Assembly (NCBI GenBank): GCA_002501205.1
Contig: DLRW01000056.1
Coordinates: 1 to 50,891, forward strand
Length of the DNA: 50,891 bases
Source: Flavobacteriales bacterium UBA7878
Lineage (GTDB): Bacteria; Bacteroidota; Bacteroidia; Flavobacteriales; Schleiferiaceae
Reading direction: 5' to 3'
The position numbers and the translations under genes were made by a program. The notes under the pieces were generated by a model. That model did no database searches. It saw only the letters and a list, made by a program, of their open reading frames with translations, and was not told the DNA's origin. Positions within the stretch are counted from its first letter, which is position 1, and each line of letters begins with the position of its first letter. Below, in pieces: positions 42,988 to 50,891 of this stretch.

Positions 42988-43639
42988 CGAGATCCTGTTG
43001 ACGGTAATCCACCAGAATGCGATCGGAGGAAGTGCCACTCAACATACTTTCGGAATAAGAAAGTCCTAAAAAGGCACAAAGCTGTTCCAATTCCTTGCGC
43101 GGATTTTGCAACAGATCTTCAAATTTTAATAGATGTAAATCCAGATCCTGCGACTTTAAATAGCGAAGCATGGAAACGGAGTGCTTCCAATAGCTCAGAG
43201 CAGTGGCATAATCTACGCCTGTTCTTTCCAGCTTGGAGCTGATGCAAGTACGACCATCCCGAACAATGAAAATCAATTTTCGACCTTCCCAAAGTTCCTG
43301 GCGAATCAGGTCTCGTACCTCCAAATTCTCCTTAAAGTCTTCCAAAAAACCCAATTGCTCCGTGGTGATCTTATTGCCGTAGCGCAATTTGCTCTGTTTC
43401 GCATCCTTAGTACAGGCCTTTACAAAGGCGGCTAATTTGGAACTTACATCCGGATAGCGTGGATTCTTTTCCACCAGAAATTCCGCCACATGATCCTCAC
43501 TGGCCACCTCCAATTGTGGATGGGCATCTAATAGGGTTGCCAACAAGGAAGTTCCTCCTCTGCCAGCTCCCATCACTACAATCTCCAGACCTTTTGCCTT
43601 GCGGAATAACATGCTGCGAAGTAAGTAAAAAGGCTCCAT
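42905..43639 (-). CDS. Sulfotransferase family protein (PAPS-dependent)
   Basis: 244 residues. A P-loop-like 5'-phosphosulfate-binding loop, GAGRGGTSLLATLL (about 24-37), and the 3'-phosphate motif FIVRDGRTCISSKL (about 123-136, R...S spacing) are both present. KFEDLLQNPRKELEQLCAFLGL follows. This is the complete sulfotransferase core. It may sulfate a glycan, lipid or protein acceptor in the cytoplasm; the acceptor is unknown. It lies 84 bases upstream of giant gene B on the same strand, and its 3' end is duplicated between the giants. It is divergent from purL. Confidence 0.85.
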   Translation of the reverse strand: MEPFYLLRSMLFRKAKGLEIVVMGAGRGGTSLLATLLDAHPQLEVASEDHVAEFLVEKNPRYPDVSSKLAAFVKACTKDAKQSKLRYGNKITTEQLGFLEDFKENLEVRDLIRQELWEGRKLIFIVRDGRTCISSKLERTGVDYATALSYWKHSVSMLRYLKSQDLDLHLLKFEDLLQNPRKELEQLCAFLGLSYSESMLSGTSSDRILVDYRQQDLDANRVQRTVDSRIKQADIQTELDFLAY

Positions 43640-43677
43640 TTGTGGATATCTTGAACTTTAGAGCTGAGATATAAGCG

Positions 43678-43685
43678 TATCTTTG
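43678..43685 (+). promoter_or_regulatory. -7 promoter box for purL
   Basis: TATCTTTG, a full match, 28 bases before ATG 43714. It would place the transcript start near 43690, close to the upstream in-frame ATG at 43696. Confidence 0.55.
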
Positions 43686-43713
43686 CGCTTCATTTTTGAT
43701 AGCGAATCACCTC

Positions 43714-45954
43714 ATGGATCAAAGCTTAGAAGCAACCACCGTAGAAACCGCAAAGGAATTAGGTCTTTTACCTGAAGAATTTGATAAGATCAAAGAAATC
43801 CTGGGTCGTACACCTAACTTCAACGAACTCAGCATTTATTCAGTAATGTGGAGTGAGCACTGCTCCTATAAAAACTCCATCGTTTGGCTTAAAACCCTGC
43901 CAAAAGATGGCCCGCACATGCTGGTTAAAGCCGGAGAAGAAAATGCCGGTTTAGTAGATATTGGCGAAGGTTTAGCCTGTGCTTTTAAGATCGAATCGCA
44001 TAACCACCCTTCTGCATTGGAGCCTTATCAAGGAGCTGCTACCGGAGTAGGTGGTATTAACCGCGATATCTTTACCATGGGTGCCCGCCCTATTGCTCAA
44101 TTGAACTCCCTCCGTTTTGGTAAGGCCGACAGTGAGCGTACCAAATGGTTATTAAAAGGTGTAACCAAGGGTATTGGTAATTATGGAAACTCATTTGGTA
44201 TTCCTACCGTGGGTGGCGAAGTTTATTTCGACCCATGCTACGAGCAAAACCCCTTAGTAAATGCCTTCTCTGCCGGTATCCTGCATACCGAAAAAGATAA
44301 AATGATCAGCGCTAAAAGTGGTGGTCCCGGAAACCCGGTTTTCATTATCGGTTCTTATACCGGTAAAGACGGAATCGCTGGTGCTGCTTTTGCTTCTAAA
44401 GATTTAACTGAAGCTTCGGCTGATGATATTCCTTCCGTTCAGGTTGGAGACCCCTTCCAGGAAAAGAAACTTTTGGAAGCCACTATGGAACTGGCGCAAA
44501 CTGGTGCCATTGTAGGCATGCAAGATATGGGTGCCGCGGGTATTACCTGCTCCACTTCTGAGATGAGTGCTGCCGGTGGCTTGGGTATGGTAATCCATTT
44601 GGATAAAGTACCTACTCGCCAGGATGACATGAAACCTTGGGAGATCCTTCTTTCTGAAAGCCAGGAGCGTATGTTGGCCGTAATTGAAAAAGGTCGTGAG
44701 GCCGAAGTGCTGGCCATCTTCGATAAATGGGATTTACCCTGCGCCCAAATTGGTGAGGTTATCAATGAAGACCGTCTCTCCTATTACTGGCATGGTGAAT
44801 TGATCGCCGAAACTCCTGCCGATCCACTGGTATTAGGTGGTGGTGCTCCGGTATATTATCGCGAACACAAAGAGCCTGCATACTTCAAGGCTTATCAGGA
44901 TTTTGACATGAACGATGTTAAGGTTCCAAATGACTTGCAAGATGTAGCCAAGAAATTAATCGGCCACCCCAATATTGCTTCTAAACGCTATGTTTATGAG
45001 CAGTACGACTCCATGGTGGGAACCGTAAATATGAGTACCAATCGCCCGAGTGATGCGGCGGTGGTAAACTTGAAAGATACCAATCGTGCCCTGGCCATGA
45101 CTGTGGATTGCAATGCTCGTTATGTGCATGCCAATCCAGAGGCCGGTGCGATGATCGCCGTAGCCGAAGCTGCACGTAATATTGTGGTTAGTGGTGGTAT
45201 TCCATCAGCCATTACCAACTGCTTGAACTTTGGTAACCCTTACAACCCTGAAGTATACTGGCAGTTTGTAAATGCCATTAAAGGGATGGGTAAGGCTTGT
45301 GAGAAATTCCAAACTCCGGTAACCGGTGGTAATGTGAGTTTCTACAACCAAACCGTTACCAAGGAAAAGACCGAACCGGTATTCCCTACTCCTACTATCG
45401 GGATGATCGGAATTATCGAAGACAAGAAACACATCACCCCCATGGGCTTTGCTCAAAAAGGTGACTTAATCTATATGATTGGGGAAAATCGCAATGATAT
45501 TTCCTCCAGTCAGTATTTGGTAGAAATCCACGGGGTGCAAGAAAGCTCTACTCCCTTCTTTAGCCTAGAGGAAGAATTCGCCACTCAGGAGCAAATCAAG
45601 ATGTTAATCCGCAAAGGCGTATTGGCTTCTGCCCATGATGTTTCCGAAGGTGGATTATTCGTTGCCTTAATGGAAAGCGCCATGGCCGGTAATTTAGGAT
45701 TTGATATCACTTCCGATTCTGCCATTCGTCGTGATGCTTATCTCTTCGGCGAAAGCCAGAGCCGCGTTATAGTAAGCGTAAACCCAGATAATGAAGATGC
45801 CTTCATCGACTTAATGATGTTGAATGGGGTGGAATTCGATTTGATGGGCCACGTAACCAAAGGCAGCATCCGCATCGACGATACCGATTGGGGTCACATG
45901 GAGGATTACCGTAAGATCTACGATAATTCTTTGGGTGATATCATGGCCAGCTAA
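43714..45954 (+). CDS. purL: Phosphoribosylformylglycinamidine synthase, PurL subunit (small form)
   Basis: ATP-dependent conversion of FGAR to FGAM in purine synthesis, using ammonia supplied by PurQ with PurS. Start MDQSLEATTVETAKELGL at 43714 fits the family; the frame is open to 43696. 746 residues is typical of the short PurL. The catalytic-His segment MWSEHCSYKNS lies at about residues 44-54, with FKIESHNHPSALEPYQGAATGVGGI and the GMQDMGAAGITCS loop also intact. It has two AIRS-type halves and no glutaminase domain. PurQ and PurS are not in the window. Confidence 0.96.
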   Translation: MDQSLEATTVETAKELGLLPEEFDKIKEILGRTPNFNELSIYSVMWSEHCSYKNSIVWLKTLPKDGPHMLVKAGEENAGLVDIGEGLACAFKIESHNHPSALEPYQGAATGVGGINRDIFTMGARPIAQLNSLRFGKADSERTKWLLKGVTKGIGNYGNSFGIPTVGGEVYFDPCYEQNPLVNAFSAGILHTEKDKMISAKSGGPGNPVFIIGSYTGKDGIAGAAFASKDLTEASADDIPSVQVGDPFQEKKLLEATMELAQTGAIVGMQDMGAAGITCSTSEMSAAGGLGMVIHLDKVPTRQDDMKPWEILLSESQERMLAVIEKGREAEVLAIFDKWDLPCAQIGEVINEDRLSYYWHGELIAETPADPLVLGGGAPVYYREHKEPAYFKAYQDFDMNDVKVPNDLQDVAKKLIGHPNIASKRYVYEQYDSMVGTVNMSTNRPSDAAVVNLKDTNRALAMTVDCNARYVHANPEAGAMIAVAEAARNIVVSGGIPSAITNCLNFGNPYNPEVYWQFVNAIKGMGKACEKFQTPVTGGNVSFYNQTVTKEKTEPVFPTPTIGMIGIIEDKKHITPMGFAQKGDLIYMIGENRNDISSSQYLVEIHGVQESSTPFFSLEEEFATQEQIKMLIRKGVLASAHDVSEGGLFVALMESAMAGNLGFDITSDSAIRRDAYLFGESQSRVIVSVNPDNEDAFIDLMMLNGVEFDLMGHVTKGSIRIDDTDWGHMEDYRKIYDNSLGDIMAS

Positions 45955-46042
45955 GGCCCAAAACATCTCTGCATTGGAAGCTCAGCTTAAGAACTGGGTT
46001 TCAATGCCTTGCCCCTGATTAATTTAGCCTCCGGCAAATTAA

Positions 46043-46050
46043 TACCTTTG
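46043..46050 (+). promoter_or_regulatory. -7 promoter box giving a leaderless plsY transcript
   Basis: TACCTTTG, four bases (caaa), then the ATG of plsY at 46055. The geometry is the same as at 16109 and 20904. Confidence 0.65.
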
Positions 46051-46054
46051 CAAA

Positions 46055-46672
46055 ATGATAATTGCCTTATTGCTTATTGCCTATTTCCTGGGTTCACTGG
46101 CTTGGTCTGTTTGGATCGGTCGCTGGATGTTTGGGATTGATTTGCGCGAGCATGGCAGTGGAAATGCTGGCGCCACCAATGCCTTTAGAGTATTGGGGAA
46201 ACAGGCGGGTACGCTGGTTTTGTTTTTAGATGTATTAAAAGGTTTTGCTGCGGTAAAATTGATTCATTTCTTACCTGCCGATCAGCAATCGGTTATTGCC
46301 ATGTTAGGATTAGGCTTCTTAGCCGTTTTTGGCCACCTCTTCCCCATTTATGTAGGCTTCAGAGGTGGAAAAGGAATTGCCACGCTGCTGGGGGTTGTAA
46401 TTGCCCTGCATAGCGGTGCCGCCCTTCTGGCCATGGGTGTATTTGTAGCCTTCCTATTGGCCACCCGCATTGTATCTGTATCAAGCATGGCGGCTGCCTT
46501 GAGTTTACCCCTTTGGCTGATCTATCGTTTTAAAGAACCATCGGAAGTGTTAATCATTTTCAGTTTTGCTATTGCCTTACTCGTTTTAATTACCCACCGC
46601 AAAAACATTGTGCGTTTGCTGCGGGGTGAAGAAAACAAAGTGAAATTGAAGCGTAAAAGAGCGGAGGATTAA
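46055..46672 (+). CDS. plsY: Glycerol-3-phosphate acyltransferase PlsY
   Basis: Inner-membrane enzyme transferring an acyl group from acyl-phosphate to glycerol-3-phosphate, the first acylation of phospholipid synthesis. 205 residues with several membrane helices. The first conserved motif is GSGNAGATNAFRVLG (about 32-46) and the second is GFRGGKGIATLLG (about 105-117), with a basic C-terminal tail. The stop (46670-46672) overlaps the first base of the clpS ATG (TAATG), so the two are translationally coupled. Confidence 0.95.
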   Translation: MIIALLLIAYFLGSLAWSVWIGRWMFGIDLREHGSGNAGATNAFRVLGKQAGTLVLFLDVLKGFAAVKLIHFLPADQQSVIAMLGLGFLAVFGHLFPIYVGFRGGKGIATLLGVVIALHSGAALLAMGVFVAFLLATRIVSVSSMAAALSLPLWLIYRFKEPSEVLIIFSFAIALLVLITHRKNIVRLLRGEENKVKLKRKRAED

Positions 46673-46953
46673 TGAAGTTTGAAGAACAATGGAAATCGCA
46701 GGAAGAAACGGCGGTGCTGGAGCAAAAAGATGCCTGGCATGAGATCGTTCTTTTTAATGATGAAGTAAATACCTTCGACTGGGTAATCCACTGCTTAATG
46801 GAAATCTGTGAGCACAGTCCAGAGCAAGCCGAACAATGTGCGGTAATTACCCATTACAAAGGGAAATGTGCAGTTAAATCTGGCTCCTATGCTGAGTTGG
46901 AACCCCGTTGCAGCAGTCTTTTAGAAAGAGGATTAAGCGCAGAAATCAATTAA
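46672..46953 (+). CDS. clpS: ATP-dependent Clp protease adaptor ClpS
   Basis: N-end-rule adaptor that hands substrates to the Clp unfoldase in the cytoplasm. 93 residues. Core motif HEIVLFNDEVNTFDWVIHCLMEIC (about 23-46) is the ClpS signature with the LFNDxxxTFxxV pattern. The substrate-contacting 'A..H..GK' region appears as AVITHYKGKCAVKSG. Normal length. It is coupled to plsY by the TAATG overlap rather than to clpA. The Clp ATPase is not in the window. Confidence 0.92.
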   Translation: MKFEEQWKSQEETAVLEQKDAWHEIVLFNDEVNTFDWVIHCLMEICEHSPEQAEQCAVITHYKGKCAVKSGSYAELEPRCSSLLERGLSAEIN

Positions 46954-47172
46954 AGATCTCCCTCCTCTACCTTTCCAATTTATTAAGCTTAGAGATTCTA
47001 GTGGTCTTCTGGAATATTTTCTAATTTTAGGGCCCCTTAAACCTTTAATATCTAAGCCTTTCCTGTTTCGCTTTCATCAAAATTCACCAGTGCATTACTA
47101 CTCACCTTTCAAGACCATAGGTCCTTGGAAGAAGCATTGCTATGTAAATCACGCCAATCCAAATAATCATCA

Positions 47173-48885
47173 ATGAAAAATCAAAAAACCATGTTTCGCA
47201 ATTTAATCGTGGTCCTGGCCTTGGGACTATTCCTAAGCTCTTGCAGTCAAAACCCGGCTGCATTAGACCTCATTCCTAAAGAAAGCCCCTTCGTATCCGT
47301 TTTGGATGTAAAAAGTTTAGCCTTGAAGGCCGAATTGAATGCTGGCGATTTTAAGAGTCTTCAATTTTTGGAAGATGAAGTGAGTAACGAATCCAAAGAA
47401 CTGGGTGAACTTTATAAAAAGTACCGCTCTAATCCCGGCGAAACGGGCATTAATGTACTCTCAGACTTCTTCTTATTCTCCACTCGCGATGCTGGTGAAG
47501 GTCGCTATATCGCCCTCAGTACCGATCTATCGGATGGAAAAAAATTCGAAGACTTTGTTTCGCAAATGTTGGCTGAATCCCAAAAAGAGCTGAACCTCCC
47601 ATCTCAATTTCAAATTGAAGAAGCCGGCACTTTTAAAACTGTAGTTTTTGATGATGCTATTCTCGCCTGGGATAATTCCAAAATGCTCTTCATGGCAGGC
47701 CAAAATTATGAAGATGGCAAAGCGCTTTTAGCCCAAACTGAATCCCTATTTGCATTAAATGGCAAAGCCACCATCAAGGATGTTGCTTCCTTTAATCGTT
47801 TTTACGAGCGCAGTACAGACCTAAACCTCTGGCTTTCTTTCGCTTATTTCAAGGATATTGTTCCCGCCTATCAAGAGCTCTCAAACATGCCATACAGCTT
47901 GGATGATAACTATTTATCCCTGCATATGGACTTCACAAATGAAGGAATCAAACTAGAATCTATTTATGATTACAGCGATGAATTAGCCAAATTACAGAAG
48001 GAATACGGTCTATACGATCAGAGCTTTAATGAAAAGCTTCTCAATTACCTTCCCAAGGAAAGCTATATGAATGCCAGCATTGCCATTAACCCTGAGGGCA
48101 TGTATAAATTCATGAGCGCTGGAGGCGATGGTCCCGAAACCGATATGATGCTTAGTCAAATCCAACAAGCTACCGGCATGAGCATGGATAAAATCCTGAG
48201 CAGTTTTGGTGGTTCCGGAGCATTTAGCATTTATAATTTTGAAGCGCACACCGACACTGTTTCCACCTATAAGCAAGAATACAATCCCAAGAAGTTCGCC
48301 TATTACGACAATAGTATTGGCGATTCTGTTTACGAAGGTGGTTTTGACTTTGTTCCTACCGAAGAGGTTAAAGAAAATACCATTCCCCGTCTAGCCACTG
48401 TATTTGACCTTAAGGACCAAAGCACTTTCCAAAAGCTTTTGGAGAACGAAAAGGTGAAGAACAATATCGTTAAAACTGAAAAAGGCTCTTATGTAATGGA
48501 CCTTGGACAAACCGTGTTCTTCTTCGAGTTTAAGGATGACATGGCCTTATTCTGCAATGATCCTGAATTGGTAAAAGCCTTCCAAAAGGATGGACTTGGA
48601 GAAAACAGCCTTTCAAATAACCCCATGGCTGCCAATATGAAGAATTCTCATTTCACCATGTACCTAAACCTGAACAAGGCAGATTATCCTGAAATTGTAC
48701 AAAGCCTTATTGGGGATGGCTTAATGCGTGCTCCTGAAACGGCTATGAATTGGATTTCTAGTTTACGTAGCTTAGACGTGAGCAGCGAAGGAACTAATAA
48801 AGCCAGCATTCAATTGAAAACGGAGAAAACAGATCACAACAGCTTGCATGAGATCTTAAAGATGTCTGAAGACTTCATCTTCTAA
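47173..48885 (+). CDS. Probable DUF4836 family lipoprotein
   Basis: 570 residues. It has a lipoprotein signal with lipobox LSSC (Cys about 24, from Met 47173; the Met at 47191 is an alternative start). The body resembles DUF4836 of Bacteroidota: 'LDLIPKESPFVSVLDVKSLALKA' near the N-terminus, several repeats of alpha/beta character and 'MDLGQTVFFFEFKDDMALFCNDPELVKAF'. Function unknown. It precedes an ABC ATPase by 10 bases and a permease beyond that, suggesting one operon in which it could be a periplasmic or outer-membrane component. No consensus promoter was found in 46954-47172. Confidence 0.7.
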   Translation: MKNQKTMFRNLIVVLALGLFLSSCSQNPAALDLIPKESPFVSVLDVKSLALKAELNAGDFKSLQFLEDEVSNESKELGELYKKYRSNPGETGINVLSDFFLFSTRDAGEGRYIALSTDLSDGKKFEDFVSQMLAESQKELNLPSQFQIEEAGTFKTVVFDDAILAWDNSKMLFMAGQNYEDGKALLAQTESLFALNGKATIKDVASFNRFYERSTDLNLWLSFAYFKDIVPAYQELSNMPYSLDDNYLSLHMDFTNEGIKLESIYDYSDELAKLQKEYGLYDQSFNEKLLNYLPKESYMNASIAINPEGMYKFMSAGGDGPETDMMLSQIQQATGMSMDKILSSFGGSGAFSIYNFEAHTDTVSTYKQEYNPKKFAYYDNSIGDSVYEGGFDFVPTEEVKENTIPRLATVFDLKDQSTFQKLLENEKVKNNIVKTEKGSYVMDLGQTVFFFEFKDDMALFCNDPELVKAFQKDGLGENSLSNNPMAANMKNSHFTMYLNLNKADYPEIVQSLIGDGLMRAPETAMNWISSLRSLDVSSEGTNKASIQLKTEKTDHNSLHEILKMSEDFIF

Positions 48886-48894
48886 ATTAGCCCT

Positions 48895-49524
48895 TTGAAG
48901 ATCATTCTTAAAAATACTAAACCTAACTACGTAGCAGAGGCCGATGTTTTGGCCTCTGCTGTGTATTTGGAGCCTTTAGTGCAATTTGAGAAAGGCAAAC
49001 GCTATTTAATTTCAGCTGGCTCTGGCAAAGGCAAGAGCTCCCTCTTCCACTTTATCTATGGCAGCAGTAAACAGTACAGCGGCGAGATTATTTGGGAAGG
49101 GCTCGAAGCTAAAGATTGGGACCAAATCCGCCAGCAGCACCTAAGCTACCTTTTCCAGGATTTAAAACTCTTCGACGAACTTAGTGCATGGGAGAATCTT
49201 CAAGTTAAAAACCAGCTCACGCAGTACTGTTCTGAAAGTAAACTGGATTTCTATCTGGAAAGTCTGGGCTTAAGTGCCCACAAGCACCAAACTTGCAAGA
49301 AGCTATCGCTGGGCCAAAAACAAAGACTGGCTCTAATTAGAGCGCTTTGCCAGCCCTTTGATTTCCTATTCTTAGATGAGCCTTTTAGTCATTTAGACCA
49401 GGCTAATATCGAAAAGCTTTCCCGCCTTATTGAAGCGGAACTTACTGAGCGCGAAGCTGGCTTAATCATCAGCTCCCTGGAACCTCATTCCAGTTTAAGC
49501 ATCGATCAGCATTTAAAATTGTAA
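48895..49524 (+). CDS. ABC transporter ATP-binding protein (LolD/MacB-like), TTG start
   Basis: 209 residues. Walker A SGKGKSS (about 45-51), Q-loop YLFQDLKLF (about 85-93), signature LSLGQKQR (about 139-146), Walker B FLFLDEPFSHLD (about 159-170). The start codon is TTG at 48895; there is no Met before residue 100 in the frame, so TTG is required. The C-terminus is short and lacks the usual H-loop His in a clear context, which could be SSLEPH. Overlaps the permease start by one base. Confidence 0.88.
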   Translation: MKIILKNTKPNYVAEADVLASAVYLEPLVQFEKGKRYLISAGSGKGKSSLFHFIYGSSKQYSGEIIWEGLEAKDWDQIRQQHLSYLFQDLKLFDELSAWENLQVKNQLTQYCSESKLDFYLESLGLSAHKHQTCKKLSLGQKQRLALIRALCQPFDFLFLDEPFSHLDQANIEKLSRLIEAELTEREAGLIISSLEPHSSLSIDQHLKL

Positions 49525-50717
49525 TGATGATCAAGCTCCTGCGTAAAACCCTCCATAAATTCCAATTGCTTGGCTATCTGCTGAGCTTTGTTATCGGTTG
49601 TACCCTATTCATCAGTATTTACCAATTAAGAACTGACCTCGGGCCCCTATTTGAGGAAATGGATGGGGTGATCAATCAAAGGCATTTAATCCTCAGTAAA
49701 AATGTAAGCCTCTTTAAAAGCCTGGATAAAAGCGGAATTTACTTTAATGAGGAGGAATTGGAATCCCTCCAAGCCCTTCCCTATGTTAAGGAAGTAGCGC
49801 AGTTTCAAGCGGCCCAATTTAAGGTTGGTGCCTATTTAGAGGGCAATAATCAAATGCCGGGCTTTTACAGCGAATTGTTTTTAGAGAGTATCCCCGATGC
49901 TTACCTCGACCTGAAGCCCAAGGACTGGCATTGGGAAGAAGGGCAAAACTTTGTTCCCATCATTATCCCCGAATCCTACCTCACCCTTTACAATTTGGGC
50001 TTTGCCGAAAGTCAGGGATTACCGGTAGTATCTAAAAGCACCATCAATCGCATTGCTTTTCAGCTCAAGCTGGAAGGGCGTGGCCAAAAGGCGCAATTCC
50101 GGAGTAGGATTGTAGGCTTCAGCACTAAGATTAATTCGATTTTGGTTCCGGATGAATTTCTAAGCGCTGCCAATCGAAAATACGGCAGCGGAGAAGCCCG
50201 AAGAAGCAGTCGTTTGATCCTTGATTTAAACTCGCCCAAAGCGGAAGAACTCTTGCGTTTTGCGGAAGAGCATAATTATCAGCTCAACCAAGAAAAGATG
50301 GAGTACAACAAGCTATCCTTTCTGATGGAAGGCGGTTTGTACTTTTTAGCGGCTATAGGCATTCTGATCATGATTTTAGCGCTCTTCTTTGTTTTGCTGA
50401 GCACCCATCTTATCCTGCAGAAGAACCGCGATTTATTACGAAGCCTGCATTTATTGGGTTATTCGGTAAAGAAGATTGCCCAATTCTATCAATACCTAAG
50501 CATTGGCATTAGCCTGCTGGGCTTACTTATCGCCGCTTTGCTTAGCCTGGCCCTCCGCTCTTTTTATCAGGAATACCTAAGCCTGATTTTGCCCCTAGAA
50601 TTAGATGGGAATTCCATCCTGATCAGCAGTCTGCTTATTGGCATCATCTTGATCCCATTATTCTATGTGATTTTAATTCGGCAGATGCGCAGAATAGTGG
50701 CTCCTGCCCAGGCTTAG
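49524..50717 (+). CDS. ABC transporter permease (FtsX/MacB-like)
   Basis: 397 residues with the four-helix MacB/FtsX topology: transmembrane helix 1 at about 17-35, a ~230-residue periplasmic domain, then three helices at about 270-292, 325-345 and 362-382. Final residues are basic. The ATG at 49524 (MMIKLL) overlaps the stop of the ATPase by one base, so the two are translationally coupled. MacB-family exporters move lipoproteins, peptides or signal release events across the envelope; the cargo here is unknown, with the preceding DUF4836 lipoprotein as a possible partner. Confidence 0.85.
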   Translation: MMIKLLRKTLHKFQLLGYLLSFVIGCTLFISIYQLRTDLGPLFEEMDGVINQRHLILSKNVSLFKSLDKSGIYFNEEELESLQALPYVKEVAQFQAAQFKVGAYLEGNNQMPGFYSELFLESIPDAYLDLKPKDWHWEEGQNFVPIIIPESYLTLYNLGFAESQGLPVVSKSTINRIAFQLKLEGRGQKAQFRSRIVGFSTKINSILVPDEFLSAANRKYGSGEARRSSRLILDLNSPKAEELLRFAEEHNYQLNQEKMEYNKLSFLMEGGLYFLAAIGILIMILALFFVLLSTHLILQKNRDLLRSLHLLGYSVKKIAQFYQYLSIGISLLGLLIAALLSLALRSFYQEYLSLILPLELDGNSILISSLLIGIILIPLFYVILIRQMRRIVAPAQA

Positions 50718-50804
50718 AAAATTAATCCAGCCTTGATCCGCACTGCCTTTCCAGGGACTAGCCTCCCCCTCCTCCCGAAAATTGAATTAAAATCACAAAA
50801 GCAC

Positions 50805-50834
50805 TTGCGAGGATTGAAATTGTCTTTATATTTG
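50805..50834 (+). promoter_or_regulatory. -33/-7 promoter of the tRNA gene at the window edge
   Basis: TTG at 50805-50807, a 19-base spacer, and TATATTTG at 50827-50834. Both elements match the Bacteroidota consensus; transcription would start about 25 bases before the tRNA. Confidence 0.75.
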
Positions 50835-50864
50835 CAGCCCCGTTACAGAAACGGAAACAGTGCC

Positions 50865-50891
50865 GGCCTTGTAGCTCAATTGGATAGAGCG
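50865..50891 (+). tRNA. Partial tRNA (5' end only)
   Basis: GGCCTTG acceptor strand, TA, then the D arm GCTC-AATTGGATA-GAGC and position-26 G, exactly tRNA geometry, cut by the window end at base 27. The anticodon is outside the window; the D loop resembles Arg-type tRNAs, but the identity is undetermined. Confidence 0.85.

Noticed and set aside
1..50891. CRISPR array, transposase, integrase, prophage or toxin-antitoxin system
   Set aside because: No regularly spaced short repeats, no recombinase or Cas motifs, and no small toxin/antitoxin pair was recognised on either strand.

Overview
The window looks like a chromosomal segment of a member of the Bacteroidota, probably Flavobacteriia. Four secreted proteins end in a type IX secretion (T9SS) C-terminal sorting domain. 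There are two CarboxypepD_reg-type TonB-dependent receptors, a DUF4836 lipoprotein, a stand-alone ClpS and a short-form PurL. Many genes lack a convincing Shine-Dalgarno but have the Bacteroidota -7 box TAnnTTTG just upstream. No plasmid, prophage, transposase, integrase or CRISPR array was seen, so this is mostly ordinary chromosome with one unusual accessory block. No gap between genes exceeds about 300 bases. The longest, 36707-36997, holds a promoter, a repeat copy and a gene remnant.

Layout. 13-7814 (minus strand): a bifunctional penicillin-binding protein behind a small membrane/repeat protein, then an M23 peptidase / CarboxypepD_reg protein / TonB-dependent receptor operon. 7885-10288 (plus): a coiled-coil protein, zapA, a structured RNA that I interpret as 6S RNA, and rny (RNase Y), whose apparent terminator lies inside the convergent nucleoside phosphorylase gene. 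11186-13895 (plus): universal stress protein, SRPBCC protein, DUF429 and DUF2452 proteins. 13892-16104 (minus): a RprXY-like two-component pair. 16245-17469 (plus): a very small T9SS protein and a GT2 glycosyltransferase. 17466-22115: TonB-dependent receptor, holA, a stand-alone HsdR-N-like nuclease-fold protein and an EI24 membrane protein. 22154-25858: purB and aconitase. 25967-30773: poorly characterised T9SS, membrane, lipoprotein and small soluble proteins.

30887-43639 (minus) is the most unusual part. Two 1,939-1,940-residue multidomain T9SS proteins sit in tandem and are diverged paralogs. A sulfotransferase gene lies upstream of them. The last ~28 codons of this sulfotransferase occur again, nearly unchanged, between the two giant genes. 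This leaves a 90-bp direct repeat, 6,119 bp apart, bracketing the second giant gene. The repeat documents an ancestral tandem duplication and could let the locus gain or lose a giant gene while keeping the sulfotransferase frame intact.

43714-50891 (plus): purL, plsY-clpS (overlapping), a DUF4836 lipoprotein followed by an ABC ATPase/permease pair, and the first 27 bases of a tRNA at the window edge.

How they work together: cell-envelope functions dominate (peptidoglycan synthesis and hydrolysis, outer-membrane uptake, T9SS surface proteins, phospholipid synthesis), mixed with housekeeping genes (purine synthesis, TCA cycle, RNA decay, cell division, replication clamp loading). All functional statements rest on reading the sequence and remembered family motifs; no database search was run.
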